DNA of 64,000 nucleotides from Corythucha ciliata (lineage: Eukaryota > Arthropoda > Insecta > Hemiptera > Tingidae), in the NCBI GenBank assembly GCA_038030265.1, contig CM075939.1, positions 44,745,253-44,809,252 of the forward strand. The letters run 5' to 3'. Below the pieces are notes generated by a model. It worked only from the letters and a program-made list of their open reading frames with translations, was not told the origin of the DNA and searched no databases. Positions 23,101 to 35,513 of the stretch are shown here, in pieces. A program made the position numbers and the translations under genes. Every line of letters starts with the position of its first letter. Positions within the stretch are counted from its first letter, which is position 1.

Positions 23101-26100
23101 GTGTTGTTTTTTTTTACTTTTAGTCGTGAATTTTCGCTTTTTCTCGATTTTAGCAGATTTCTCCACCAGATACCGCTATTTCGCGAATATTATTTAAAAA
23201 ATGAAGACTTTTTCTCAATTTCAGCCGTAGTTCTCTTTTTGTCTCGAATTAGCGCTGTTTCTTAACTTTATATGCGAACACCGCATATAATTGTCCGCAA
23301 TATGGTTATTGTTGCTGTTTTTACTGATTATTACTGTATTGACAGTTTTTTTCACGTTTTGCTTAACTTGAATTAACCATGTTTCTTGATTTTTGGTAAA
23401 GCATCCATTTTTTATCTAGAAATTAGAGTTTTTGCTCTACTTCACCAGCATTTTACGTTTTTTTTTTGTTTTGTTTTTTTTTTTTCTAGTTTAGCCGTAA
23501 CTTGGCCGTTATATCATAATCCAATTGTAGCTTTGTCTCAATGTTAGCCACAAATACTCACTTTTTTCACGATTAGCCATGAATTCACGCTATTTCCCGA
23601 TTTTAGCAGAGTTTGCCTCCAGAATCCGCGAATTTGCGCTCTTGCTCGATTTTATAGTCACAAATGAACGCTTCTTCTCAATTTCTGCCACAAATTTGCG
23701 TTTATTGCCATTTTTAGCCGTGAATCTGCAATTTTTTTTCACTTTCAGCACTTTATTAGAAGCGATTTTTCTCCCGTGAATTAGCGTTTTTTATGTTGTT
23801 TTTTGTTCAATTTTAGCCAGGATTCAGCGTTTTTTTTCGATTTTATCCATCTTTGCCACCAAAACAGTCGATTGTCGCTTTTTTTGGAGCGTATTTTCTT
23901 TTTTTTAATTTTGGCAATGAATTATTAGTTTTTCACGCTTAGCTTTGAATTCGTGATTTTTCTCGATTTGAGCCGAATTTACGTCCAGAAACCGCCGCAA
24001 ATTTGAGCTATATCTCAATTTTATGGCAGCAATTGAAGGCTTAATCCTACATCTAGCCTCTTTTCTTAATTTTATCCACGAATGTGTGCTTCTTCTAAAT
24101 TTGAGCCTCGAATTAGCGTTTTTATCAATTTTATCCGCAATATTACTTTCCCTTTTAGTTAAGAATTTACGATTTTTCACAATTCTAGCCCCGGACTTCA
24201 CAAAAGCAGCTTATAAGCATTTTTTATGTTTCTAAATTATACCAGGAAGTGGAATTCATTCATGAACATGAAAACCTAAATTTTGAAAGTTAATTTTTTA
24301 AAGATCCAGACCGACAACATGAGTTTCTGTAGGTCGTGGAAACCCCCAAATATTGATTTTCGATAACCCAAACCAAAAAAACAGACTTTTTAAATCGCTA
24401 AACACGCCAAATATGTTTTTTGAACTGCGAAATTGCTTCTTTTTCAGTCGCTAAACCCCCATGAGAGGGCGTTTCATAGGCGCCAGTTCATGAAAGAAGC
24501 CAGTTCCTAGAAGGAAATTCACGAACTTTATAAACCGAATAAATAGTTTCTGGGGCTAAGATTGTAGTTTGCTCGGGTGATATTATAGTTTTGGTACTAG
24601 TAAAACTAAAAACTCGTTTCTTGTGTCACAAAGTGAAGATACGGGTGGCTTAGGCTGCTCAGATCAACTGTGCGAGGATGGGAAGTTTTTTTCTTAGCCA
24701 CTATGGATGAATTCTATCATCACTGCAGTTAAGCCTACAGTGGACGATGTTACATTCAATTTGAGCCTTTGGGATGTACGCCCGTTGTAGCGCCGCTCGA
24801 AAACGTTTCCAGTGGACGACCGCCGGCCTAAAACACGAACGGCTGCCCTCTGGGACCACCTGAGCTGGCAGATCTCAAGAGGGCAGTCTGCGTAACCCCT
24901 CCCTATTTTTACCCAATCTTCATCTTACCGGAATTTGACATTCTCGAAACTCAACCGAACACGAAAACTGCGTGGCATCAGGAGGAGAGCTGATTTTAAC
25001 TTCTTGTTTTGTTTTTATTTCAGAAAGTTCCACGTCAAATTCCACTGACCCAACGACACCTCACACCACACAGTCCAATCGAGCCATTACGCGACTGCCG
25101 TTCACCAGCACTAAACTGGTCGAAGTCAAATCAACTCACTCATCCTATCCAGAGAGAAAATCCAAGAAAAAGGTTTGGTAACAATGATCCTTTGCGATTG
25201 AATCCCCCCTACCCCGACCCCACCCAACCCGTGCCACGGTTAAATTCATTTCACCGACCATTCAGGGAAGCAAAATACCTCGAACGAATTTCAGTCCGAA
25301 GAGATCCTGGACGACAAAACCGGCGCTACAAGACGCTAGTGATCAAGCCACCCACGAAAGAAAATCGCTTCTTCAACGTCGTTCAAGGTTTGTGGCACGC
25401 ACGACACACACCCCACACAGCGCACCATTTTCGCTTTATTTCTGAAACTTTAGAGATGGTCGGACTTTCACGAAGAAACAAGCTGCTAATAAACGTCGAG
25501 CCTTAAATGAAACAACTCCGACCACGGACCGCCTCCAATCTTTCATTGCACACTTCAAGGCTACGGGGCGGGCCACAGTAGAGCTGAATGGTGGTTTTAA
25601 AAAATTCAAATATCCGGAAAATGAGAAGCCTAGAGATTTGTCAGGTGCTGCTGCATACGCGGCCATTGGTAAAAAAAAAAAAAATCGAATTGTTTGTTTT
25701 GTCCTTCGATAGAAGTTGAAATCGAGTTAATGCTCTACGAAACGGAGAAAGCGTCGGAACAAATTGGATTTCAAGTCGACCTGTGGAATCAAATAGAAAA
25801 ATCGAACTTATTAGTTGATATGAACGAGGAAATCAAAAAGACAGTTAAAAATGGGTCGATACTGTTGAATGTTAAACTGGCTAAGGCTCGAGAACTAATT
25901 TTAAAACACAAAGTATGCCCGCCGTACAACTCATGTGGTCAGTTTTCAATAATTTATAATGTGTCCACTATAGGAGTCACTGATGGAAGCCCTTGAGGAC
26001 AGAAAAAGGCGCGAGGACGCGTCTTTTATGACGATGCACCATGAAATGACGCAAAGAGATTACCGGTCCGTTATGAAAATGTTTGAAAACTTGGAAAATT

Positions 26101-26162
26101 CTCTGTCCCAAAGCGAATCATCACTGTCAATGTCGTCCAAACAAACACTTCTGACGCGGTAA
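20147..26162 (+). CDS. Unrecognised 401-residue protein, 7 exons
   Basis: Exons inferred from phase-compatible GT-AG junctions: 20147-20284, 20332-20524, 25024-25172, 25266-25387, 25454-25668, 25713-25912, 25974-26162 (TAA). They sum to 402 codons with no internal stop. The start (ACGATGG) has an acceptable context. The N-terminus begins MEKAKIIQLGVHNLEAIDQG. An acidic Asp/Glu patch follows in exon 2, a Ser/Thr- and Lys-rich low-complexity middle in exons 3-4, and two probable helical segments in exons 6-7 (VEIELMLYETEKASEQIGFQ; a Lys/Arg/Glu-rich stretch ending DYRSVMKMFENLENSLSQSE). I do not recognise the family. There is no signal peptide and no membrane segment. Intron 1 is only 47 bp, while intron 2 is 4.5 kb and filled with repeats. 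The exon 3 donor (GTTTGG) is weak; the stronger GTAACA five bases on leads to a stop in exon 5. AATAAA follows the stop almost at once (26163). Exon 1 is the least certain. Confidence 0.7.
20994..21142. mobile_element. MITE with TAA target duplication (Harbinger-like)
   Basis: Terminal inverted repeats GGCCCGATTTCACCAAC and, at the other end, the complement of GGCCCATTTTCACCAAC, flanked on both sides by TAA (20991-20993 and 21143-21145). 149 bp long with no coding capacity. A 3 bp TWA duplication is characteristic of PIF/Harbinger elements. Subterminal CAACTAATCACGAT words also appear in both halves. Confidence 0.8.
21380..24230. repeat. Degenerate minisatellite family B (intronic)
   Basis: Dozens of ~30 bp units, TTTTTCTCAATTTTAGCC then GCGAATTAGCG with heavy substitution and indels. 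At 21660-21900 it contains the conserved non-repetitive module also found in the hAT-type element and near 60.0 and 63.3 kb. Confidence 0.8.
22445..22860. repeat. Two-copy tandem repeat of ~215 bp
   Basis: The segment TTTCCGTCACTGATAGAAGT.. at ~22452 recurs as ..CCGTCACTGTTAGAAGTGAA at ~22669 with roughly 90% identity through GTGAGGAGCG and CGCGCTCGTTGTTAG. The family also includes TTACTTTACGTCACAG at ~22391. Matching text in inverse orientation lies at 31290-31440. Confidence 0.8.
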
Positions 26163-28000
26163 AATAAAGAAATAAAAAAAGTGGTAGGAAATTAAATCGC
26201 GAGGTTTCCATAACTTTCCTCTCTCTCTCTCTCACAACTCAAAGCCCCTCCTGAGCGATATAGAGAAGGTCTTTAATCCTCGACTTCACTTTTACCCAAA
26301 AGTTAAGATTTACAACGCTCGACAACAAATTACATTCCTTCCCTTAATAAAACCACTGGGGGTAACCCCCTCCCCTTTCTTTTAAACAGGGACTTGATAA
26401 GGGACAAGGGAGTTTAAACTTTTTAGCCCTTTGGGTGCACCTTCCCTTAAGGGATACGATTCACTGAAGGAGAATAAGAAGACGTCTCTATGGTGGAGCG
26501 TTGGCGGTGGCGAGGGGGTTTGTATCCGTTTGCATTCTTTCAGTTTGTTCCGCGTATATCTCGCGTATAATCTTCCCTTTTATATTAAAAGAAATGAGAA
26601 ATGTCGAGGAAGGCACGAGATTTCCCACTCTACAATTCAAGCACAGAAGGGTAGGATAAAGGGTGAGTATTGTTGATGGGTTTTGCCGTTGGTTGGGGAA
26701 GAGGGAGGGGGAGGGAGAGGGATGAAATGAACTCAAAATTGAACTGAACAAAAAAAGTTAAAGTCTTGTTACTTTGGCGAAAGAAAACCCGGAGTGACAA
26801 ATCTTTTCCGCTTTTCTTCACTCTTTTTTTCTTTTTCTTCGAACCAATCCTTCAAAAATAGACACAGCTTTGCTCTTCTTTATGTTCCTCCCCCTCTCCG
26901 ACCGTCACCATTCATAACGATCGCGAGCTCGCAACAATGCTAACAGCCAACATTTTGAAACTCTTTGCTTTGGAGATCAAAATACTTCAAAAAGAATGAG
27001 GGGGGGCGAGGGAGAGTTAAAAGGGCGCGGGGCGGGATTTAGCAGAGCTCCCAAACATCGCAAATTGAAAGAGACTATAGGTGACATAAAGAAAGGTGGG
27101 GAGTGAATAAAATCTTATTTGAAAATGGAAAAAACCTTATTTTTTTCCGAACAATTTTGTCTTATTTTTTTTTGTATCTGTGGAAGTATTGTAAACGTAT
27201 AAAGTCATTGGGCGAGGACTACCTATCTCCAGATTCCTGGAAATGGACCATCGAAAAGTCGTAATACCCTTTTGAAAGTCTCTCCCTCACCCCACCCCCC
27301 TCTCAAACACACAACTACACAGCTCTCGTACCCCTCTTTTTAAGCAGGCTATCAAGCCCCCTCCTCCCTTTCCTTAACCACACATAAGCTATAGCGGAAA
27401 AGTAAATCTGCTTGAATTTTTATCTGCTCTGGACACGTGTTCACTTCAACGCCTGATCCTAAGTTAGTGGCAAATCCTCACTCTCCTTCCTATCATCGCG
27501 ATGTTTAGCTCTTTAAAAAAAGGCTCGGGCTTACAATTTTTTCCAGCCACCACCCTCCCCCTCCCCACCAATCCCACCACAATATCCTTCTTCACCACCC
27601 CATTTTACGAGGAAAGAAGCTCCCCCCCCCCACGCCAAGATATAATAATTTAAAAGACCCCAGTATCCCGCCACTTCTGAAAAACAAGCTCCCGCCGTTT
27701 TTAGAGGTTCCACGCCATAATGTAAAAGAGAATCGAGACGGTGAGACGCAGGAGAGGGGGTGGAGGAGCTTAAACCGCTTAATTAATTACTCATTTCCCC
27801 CCTGAGTCACCCTCTCTATGATTTTGCTTCAAGTTATTACGAGCCTCATATCCATCGTATTTATTTCCTTGAAAGCACCGAAGAGTCGGGGTGTGGGGGG
27901 AGGAGAGGGGCGATAAACCAGTCGCTATATTTTCTCATTTATGGTTTTCTCAAAGACTGTGAGAGATGGCACTGCGGTGATGGGCGCTGGAGAATGGGTC
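26163..28000. other. Intergenic, mostly single copy
   Basis: Contains the 3' end of the unrecognised gene (AATAAA at 26163 and again within 26170-26180). The rest is purine/pyrimidine-biased with several C- and G-runs. ORFs on both strands are short and without motifs. Nothing further can be called. Confidence 0.45.
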
Positions 28001-29390
28001 TATCCAAGGGTAATATTTAAACATATTTTGTACGCTGAAAAAGAAGCTTTCGGGTTGAATACAATCGTTTATGGACAGTTTTTGATAATATGGTCAAATC
28101 GATTTGCTTATAACTTCCAATGGTTGGTCCTAATGTGCGGAGTTTTAGCTCAAACGCACAAATTGTACACAGTCGGACTGATGGGAAATCACCTTCGCGA
28201 CTGATGAGCTGTGCGTATTGCTGCCTATCTTCCAAGACGATAGAAAAGAAGCTTCTTTTGTGACATTTTATTGATTTCTGTTCTTGAGGCTCAAATATTA
28301 CCAAAATATCACCGAAACAGCCACAAAATTGACAATTGATGGACGGAAAACTGTTCATTTCATCCCCAATAATGACAAACTTCACGAAAAATAACAATTT
28401 TACCCCTGCAAACTGACCGTTTAAGCAGCGAAACCTGCGAAAATTCAGCCCTCAATATTTTTTGTTAATCAGGTTTTTGGCTATAAAACGTTTATTACAG
28501 CCTAGTAACCATAAATTTGACTTTATTGAATTTTGAAAGTGGTTGACGGGGGAAAAACCGCCTGACCTAAGATTCCCCATCCAATCACCTCCATGATAAA
28601 ACACAGACCCCCCCCCCCTCAAATACAGATTATTTCATCAAAATACAACGAATTTTGCTGCAGAAAGCAGCCAATCCCAGAAACGACACATTCTAAACCA
28701 AACTGATGGATTTCTCTCCTAGGGTGATTCATTCGAGGAGATCCAGGAATAGAACATTGCGGATTTGACTAAAAAAAAAAAAAAAAAAAAAGAAAATCAT
28801 CGAGGGGGTTAGCTCCTTTAAAACGCCAAATTTCTGAGTTTAGCACGTCCTAAGATTGAAATTTATGAATTTAGCGCGTTCAAAACCCCCAATTTTGGAG
28901 GATTTTCCTTGTCTATCAATCTTTTCACGGGATGGATCGTTAGGGAACCAAATTTGGCGGCTCCGGCTCTTTAAGAAACCAATTCTGCGAGTTTTGCTCG
29001 TTTGTCTTAATTTATTATCAGTCGCTGACGTTTTAGATGTCAAACATGGAGTTCCTGGGTCCTGGGACCAAATGTGAGTTATTTTTGAGGTAATTATCCG
29101 GTCGCAGGGCTAATTATGTTCAGTTTTTGGCCGTTTGCTTAGTTTATGGCGCTCCGGTTTGTGCTAAGTTCTGATTTTAGGGTCTCACAATCACGAAAAA
29201 TCGAGTTATCGATGACATTGTAAGCATGGGATTGATATTTTTATTTCAAATGAAATTCAATTTATTGAAAATGAAATGAAGAGCTGTTGAACAGCTACCA
29301 AAGCCAAGTTCATTGATGCCAAGAAATTTTTGCAGAGCATTGACGTTTTAAACACATTTTAGATACAAATGAGTGCTTCTTCTCAACTCT
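28000..29390. repeat. Diverged family F units and flanking DNA
   Basis: Scattered ~30-38 bp units of the type AAACCCCCAATTTTGGAGGA or AAAATTGACAATT.. with TTTGCTC-type spacers, notably 28260-28500 and 28800-29100. A 20 bp A-tract lies near 28771-28790. No gene is supported. Confidence 0.45.
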
Positions 29391-29394
29391 ACAG

Positions 29395-29880
29395 TGGCCC
29401 ATCCCTTTTTCGAAATTGGCTTTTGAAGGATCAAAAACACGAAATAGGCATTTGAAATAGCCAAAACACGCAATCGACTTATGAAGCAGCAAAAACACAA
29501 AATTTGGGTTTGAAAGAGCCAAAACGCGAAATTGGCATTTGGAGGAGCGAAAACAAAATATTTGGTTTCGAAAGAGCCGAAACACGAATTTGTCTTCCGG
29601 AGGATCCAAAACACAAAATAGGCATTTCAAGGAGCCAAAACACGAAATTGGCATTTGGACGTGCCAGAGCAAAAAATTCTGTTTCGAAAGAGCGTGAGCA
29701 CGAAATTGGCTTCCGGTGTATCCAAAACACGAAATTGGCTTTTGTAGGATCGAAAACAAAAAATAGGCTTTTGAAGGAGCCAAAACACGAAATTGACTTA
29801 TGCAGAAGCCAAAACACAAAATTTGGTTTTGAAAGATCCGAAACCCGAAATTCACTTCCGAAGGATCCAAAACGGTGCAG
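29395..29880. repeat. Minisatellite family E, ~29 bp unit
   Basis: About 16 units of 28-30 bp with consensus near CCAAAACACGAAATTGGCTT followed by TTGAAGGAG. Open frames on both strands through it are periodic products of the repeat. Confidence 0.85.
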
Positions 29881-30240
29881 GAGAGGCCCAAAGTGGTGTT
29901 CGCCTGCAGGCCCAAGTATCGCAGAGAATGTCTGGCGATCACAGAAAAGTCATCTCCTGGATCGTAAAAAACGTCCTGTGCAAGTGCCTGACTCGATGAA
30001 ATGACCCGGATTTCTCATACGGTGGGCTCCCGGACTATTATTATTTCGGGACAATCTATTGTTTTTTGTTTTTTTTCACCTTCTTTTCCCAGGAAGTACC
30101 CTGTTTTGAAAGAAGTACCATTTATCATTTATGGTCCTTTTGAGAAAAGCAAAGGACCACAGGACCATGAGCTGAAAACGAGTACCGTCCTACCAAAAGA
30201 AGGACCTCTGGTCACTGTACCTATAGCACTTTTTACTCAA
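29880..30240. other. Spacer between arrays, no gene seen
   Basis: A ~360 bp stretch without array vocabulary, containing several AGGACC/GGTCCT words at 30120-30220. Function unknown. Confidence 0.4.
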
Positions 30241-33030
30241 TTTTAGCCGGGAATGAGTGCTATTTCTCAATTTGAGCTTCGACTTGGCGTTTTTATCCGT
30301 TTTTAGTCTCAAATTATGTGTTTTTTCTCGATTCTACCGCGAGAACGAGCCCCTTTTCTAAATTTGTGCCGTGAAAAGGTGTCTAAAAACCGCGAATAAG
30401 CGTATGTGCCTATTTTCTTAATTTTGACCTGGAAGTTGCACTGCAAAACCAAGAATTTATACATTTTCATTTGCTAAATTTTTTCTCCAATGAAGTGAAT
30501 AGACGTTTTTCCTCAACTTTAGCTGCAAATTGGCGTTTTTCTTCCATGTTTACCGTAAATGAGTGTTTTTTCTGAACTTCACTGCCAAACGAGTGCTTTA
30601 TCTCAATTTTAGCCGGCTTAACAAGGGCGGGGGGGCTTATGAGTAGTGGCTAAAAGTTTAAAAAGGTACTAATATTCGTGCTAAAAATAGGGGGAAAACA
30701 CAAATTAGAGGTTTCTCGATGCAACTTCCAGATCAAAATTGAAAATAACGCTTTGGGGCTGAAATTGAGATGAATAATCTAATTCATTCAGACAAATATA
30801 CTTAGCTGATGAGAGCGTTATTTCGTGACTAAAATTGTGAAAAGGTGCTTAAACAGTGGAAAAAGTGTAGAAAAAACAGTAATTCGCGATTAAAATTACG
30901 AGACACGCTAATTCACAGCTGTCGGTGAAAAATTGATAATTCATGAGTAAAATTATGAAAACGCCATTCTCGGCTTCTGAAGGCAAGGGTTTGAGCTCGT
31001 AGCTCATGGGGGGACATGTTCTCCCCGTACTTTTTTTCAATTTTTATTGTAAATGAGTACTTTTTCTCAACTTCACCGCCAAACGACTGCTTTTTCTCAA
31101 TTTTAGCCTTGATCAGTGCTTTATAGATGGGTGGCGGTGGTGGGGGTGGTGGCGGTGGTGATGGTTGGAGGGGGATTGAGTCTGATGGTGACCGCTTGGA
31201 GGCGCTGTATCCTAAAGGGACACAAGCAAACCGAGAGCAAAAAGCAAAGCGAAAGCGACGGAAAGCAAAACCGAGGGAGAAAAAGGCTACCGGCAAAATA
31301 TTCACAACGCGAGCGAGGAAAGTGTCATTTTCACACGCGAGTTTCGCTCGAAGCAGCGAGAAAAAAGCCCTCCCAGCAGTGAGCGGAGATGTACCTACTT
31401 TCAATCACTCTCACTCTCTGTGACGTAAAGTAAAAAAAGACCACGCTATGATTGATTAAGGTGTTTCATTTTGTCAAGTGAGACTGCTGTTGTGCAAATA
31501 ACCACTTTCTTCAAAATTCAAGCGATAATCTGACACGTGCCTGCTGTAGCCAACTCCGCAGCTAAAATAGAGAAAATACGCTGATCCTCATGTTTTTGTA
31601 GGTCCTAAGGCGGCAAAAATTGAGAAGACACACTAATGAGTTGTTAATGAAGCAAATAAGTGTCTAAAAATTTGAAAAGCGTTAGAATTCGTGCCCAAAC
31701 TCGAGGAAAAACACAACTTCGGGGTTTCTCGATGCAACTTCCAGACCGAAATTTAGAATATCGTGCTCACGGCTAAAAAATTAAGACATAAACTTTCCTG
31801 ATGCGTGGGGTAAAACGTTACTTCGCGGCTAAAATTGAGAAAAGACGATACAATCGCGGATAATGTGTGGAAAAAGCAGTAACTCGCGGTATACAATTAC
31901 GAAATACGCTAAAACGGTGATAACATCCATAATTCCCTTTAAGTTTTTAAGAAAAAGCGCGTGTTCGCGCATCTAAAATTATGTAAGCGCCATTCTTGGC
32001 TTCTGCTTCTGAAACCAAGTTCATGGCTCAAACTGAGAAAATGTGCTAATTCACGGATAAAATTAATGAAAAACTGCTAATAATGCATGACATTGTCTGT
32101 TATCCCTCGTTGAGGTGCGTCATCAAAAAAGAACCGGTTTCGCGCGTGGAAGTATAGTTCTAATTCACGGATAAAATTGCTCTATTAGCGGCTATAATAA
32201 GGAAAAACACGAATTTGAGGCAAATATTGAAAACATGGCGGCTGTAAAATGGAGAAAAATCACAAATTCTTGGTTAGATAGGATAAAGTTGATAGTTCGT
32301 GGCTGAAATTGACAAAAAAAAAAAAAAAAAAAACTCGCAAATTCACCGATGAAATTAAGAAAAAGCGTTGATGTATGGGAAAAACGCTGATTTGCGTCTA
32401 AAATGAAGAAAACGCAAATTTGCGGCTTCTGAAGTTAATTTCGTGACTGAAAAATAACAAAATGGCTAATCTGCGGCTAATTGAAGCAAAAGCGCTAATT
32501 CACGGGTAAAATTCTGAAAAAGCGTTATTTTGCGGTGAAAATGGGGAAACAACTTTCATTCACGGCTCAAATGTAGAAAATCGCTAATTAGCGGTTAAAA
32601 TCAAGTAAAACGCTAATTATCGGGTAAAATCAAAAACAATAGTGGCGGATTGAGACAATTTTGCTAATTCGAGAAATTGAGAAAATGTCAATTACGCAAA
32701 AACAAAACCGCTAATACACGGGTAAAATTCATGGGTGGATAGAAACGTGAAAAACACCAATTCACGGCAAAAATGGAGAATATTCGCTAATTCACGGCTA
32801 AAATGGAGAAAAATTGCTATTTAACCTTTGAAATTGAGAAGACCAAACTGCCTTTGAATTGGTAGTTTGGTTCGCGTTTAAAATGGAGAAAACGCCAAAT
32901 CACGGCTCCTTTGGGGCGCCGCGTGGCAGATTCGCCCGTGGGCGCCAAATTTCTAAGGCCGGCGCGCGTGAGGCCTTGAATGGGGGCTTTTTGAACGATG
33001 AATCCGCAAATTGGCGCTTTTTCTCAATTA
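30240..33030. repeat. Minisatellite family B with an orientation switch
   Basis: Units run forward (..CTCAATTTTAGCC..) from 30240 to ~30610, then mainly as the reverse complement (GGCTAAAATTGAGAAAA) from ~30620 to ~32870, with a short forward stretch near 31060-31110 and again at 33000-33030. A GGTGGC-rich stretch (31126-31180) and a copy of the 22.4 kb repeat family (31290-31440, inverted) interrupt it. The right end is broken by the LINE. Confidence 0.8.
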
Positions 33031-33047
33031 TATCCGTTCGAATAAGC

Positions 33048-33398
33048 GAGGACTTTCCTAAGGAAGTTCGTCAGATCAGAAAGGAATTGTATCCAAAAAT
33101 GATGGAAGCGAGGCGTCAAGGGAAGTTCGCGATACTTCGCTTTGACAAGCTAATAATTCGGGAGAGAGTCCAAGTCGACGAAGATTCGAGGAAGAAGAGG
33201 GGTTTGTCGGAGTCTCCGCGGGCTCAGGTACCGGCAGTAATGCAAGAGGAAAAAAAAAGCAAACTGGCCGCGGCAGAAGAAGCCCCAGCGAAGGAAAAAC
33301 TGAGCGTCTTTTCCTACCAGCCACGCGGTGCCAAAGGTGCTGCGGGACAAGGGTCGCAGCTGACACCGCCGGCGTCATCCATCTCTAAAAAGCAATAG
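33048..33398 (+). pseudogene. LINE ORF1 C-terminal fragment
   Basis: The frame contains EDFPKEVRQIRKELYPKMME and FAILRFDKLIIRE, which match the C-terminal domain of LINE ORF1 proteins (L1-type RNA-binding region), then a Lys/Ala/Pro-rich tail ending at TAG 33398. The N-terminal half is missing; upstream in-frame codons belong to the interrupted minisatellite. The loss fits 5' truncation during target-primed reverse transcription. Confidence 0.75.
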
Positions 33399-33429
33399 CA
33401 ACCAGCAGTTTCAGGACCTTCTTCTGTAA

Positions 33430-35511
33430 ATAGTTTGTACAGTAAGATTAATCTTGTTTTTTGGAATATTGAGGGGTTTTTCCCGGAACTGTTTTAATTT
33501 TGATGTAGACACAGTTAATTTAATAAGGGGAAACGATATAGTCTGTTTTTCTGAAACTTTTGTTGATAGTGAAACTTTAACTACCCCACATTGGATGGAG
33601 GACTATTCATATTTCATTTCGCCCGCAACAAGATTGCACACAAGAGGTAGGCCCAGCGGGGGTTTGATAACATTTGTTAGAAATTACCTATTTGAAAGTA
33701 CTCAATTAATTTACAGGGATTGCCAAAATTTATTCATTAAAATTAACCTCGGAGGCGAGTTTTTCATTGTTGGAAATATTTACTGGAGACCGCAGGTAGA
33801 AGATGAGACTTGTCTTGACAATTTGGAAAAAGCAATGTTGTCTATTAATAACAATGGAAATTGTGGTAACGTTATTATCGGTGGGGACTGGAATGCTAGG
33901 ATTGGAAATTTGAATCAGTTCAGCGAAGGGTTCCTTTTTGGTAGTACTGTAGACGATCGAAGAGAATCGTTGGACTCCGTTTGTAATGCTAGAGGCCGTA
34001 AATTAGTTAAGTCAATGGAAAGTAATGGGTTCATAGTGTTAAATGGCAGAAGCCCCGATGATTTACCGGGTCAGTTCACGGATATTACTTATCGTGGTAC
34101 TAGTACTGTAGATTTAGTGTGGGTCACTCTTGACTTAATTCAGTCAATCAGTATTTTAAAAGTAAACCCAGTGCCAGAGTATTCAAGCCACTTGCCTCTG
34201 AGCCTAAGTTTCGACTATTCGAGCCAGACTGTACATGTTACCCCAGAGATTCGTAATCATGCCCGAGCAGCAAAAGATATAATTTGTATCAACGACCAAA
34301 CTGTACAAAATTATCAATCTCTTTTGAGAAAATCCCAGGCTATTTATTTTAACTCGGACAATGCGAATGAGCTTAACGAAAACTTGGTTAGCTGCTTAAA
34401 ATCATGTGCTATTGAGTCGGGCCTTCTAAAGATTAAGAAATGTTCTGGAGTGAAGAATTTCAATTCCAAACCATGGTTCAATCAACACTGCCTGTCCGCT
34501 AGAAAATTAGTGCGAGAAAAGTATAAAGCCCTGAGGAAGAATAACTATTCGGAGGAGTGTTACGGGGCATTGGTGGATAGCAGAAAAAATTACAAATTAA
34601 CGATTAAACGGGAGAAGCAGAATTATTTATTAAGCAATCTGAACGAACTTTCCAACTCTCGGGACTCAAAAACGTTTTGGGCTATTATTAACAAATTTAG
34701 GTTTAAGAATCGAGTTGATGATGTCATTCCGTTAAGTGACTTTGCTAGCAATTACCTACAATTTTATCCCAGTAGAATATCTTGTGACTCGTATTTCATC
34801 GGTAATTATAACTCTATTTTAGATCAGGATATCACTTTGGACGAGCTTCTGACATTAATTAAAAATTGTAAATTAGGAAAAGCTGCAGGCTCCGATGGCT
34901 TAAAATATGAATTGTATAAAATTATGCCGGCATCGTGGGAGCATTATGTCCTAAACCTTTTCAACTCAGTTCTTTCTACGGCATTTATTCCTGATAAATG
35001 GGCCGAGATTTGTTCATTTCATTTATTTAAGAAGGGGGACCGGAGTGATCCGAACTGTTATCGAAGCATTGCCCTTATTAATTGTATTTTAAAAATATTT
35101 ACGTCTGTATTGGCTAAACGAATTTTGGCCTGGGCTGACCAGGCGAAATTGTTACCTGAAGAGCAAAATGGGTTTAGACCGGGAAGAGGCTGTTTTGATA
35201 ATTTGTTTGTTTTAAATGCAGCAGTGGGTATGAGTGTTAGGCTAAAGAAGCGAACCGTTTATGCGGCATTCGTAGACTTTCGCCGAGCATTTGATCTGGT
35301 TAATCATTCCAAATTGTGGGCCAAGCTTTATACTTTGGGTCTCTCTGCAAAAATAATTAATGTCTTAAAGGAACTTTATGGCAAGGCTAAGTTAATCCTG
35401 GAAGACGCGCATAACAAATTCACTATAGATATCACCATGGAGTGTTGCAAGGAGACTCCCTCAGTCCGCTGCTGTTTGCCCTATTCATACACGATTTACT
35501 TAGTTTTTTAG
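33430..35511 (+). pseudogene. LINE ORF2 part 1: AP endonuclease and reverse transcriptase N-terminal two thirds
   Basis: Begins in one frame with NLVFWNIEGF (33447 onward) and shifts near 33480-33500 into the long frame. Endonuclease motifs visible are CFSETFVD, GGDWNAR (~33880-33900), STVDLVW and SSHLPLSLSF. The transcriptase follows with AAGSDGLKYE, SIALINCILK, NGFRPGRGC and the A-box region AAFVDFRRAFD. The frame is lost near 35438, just before the expected GVLQGDSLSP segment, which continues in another frame. The catalytic YADD box is present in that frame at 35571-35582. Confidence 0.88.
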
Positions 35512-35513
35512 AG

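Larger units (their letters stand above)
20525..25023 (+). other. Intron 2 of the unrecognised gene, repeat-filled
   Basis: Bounded by CAAG|GTAGGC and TTTCAG|AAAGTT. It contains diverged family F units (20620-20870), a 149 bp inverted-repeat element (20994-21142), family B minisatellite (21380-24230), a two-copy 215 bp repeat (22445-22860), more family F units (24240-24500) and ~500 bp of apparently single-copy DNA before exon 3. Confidence 0.65.

Noticed and set aside
25009..25506. Continuous frame spanning exons 3-5 of the unrecognised gene
   Set aside because: It crosses good splice sites and ends in a stop, while the spliced chain gives a longer consistent reading frame to 26162.
27941..28397. 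Overlapping frames on both strands near 28.0-28.4 kb
   Set aside because: No motif, no splice partners, and the right part is diverged repeat.
29310..29942. Long minus-strand frame rich in FGS/CFGSF repeats
   Set aside because: It coincides exactly with the ~29 bp family E minisatellite; both strands are open for the same reason.
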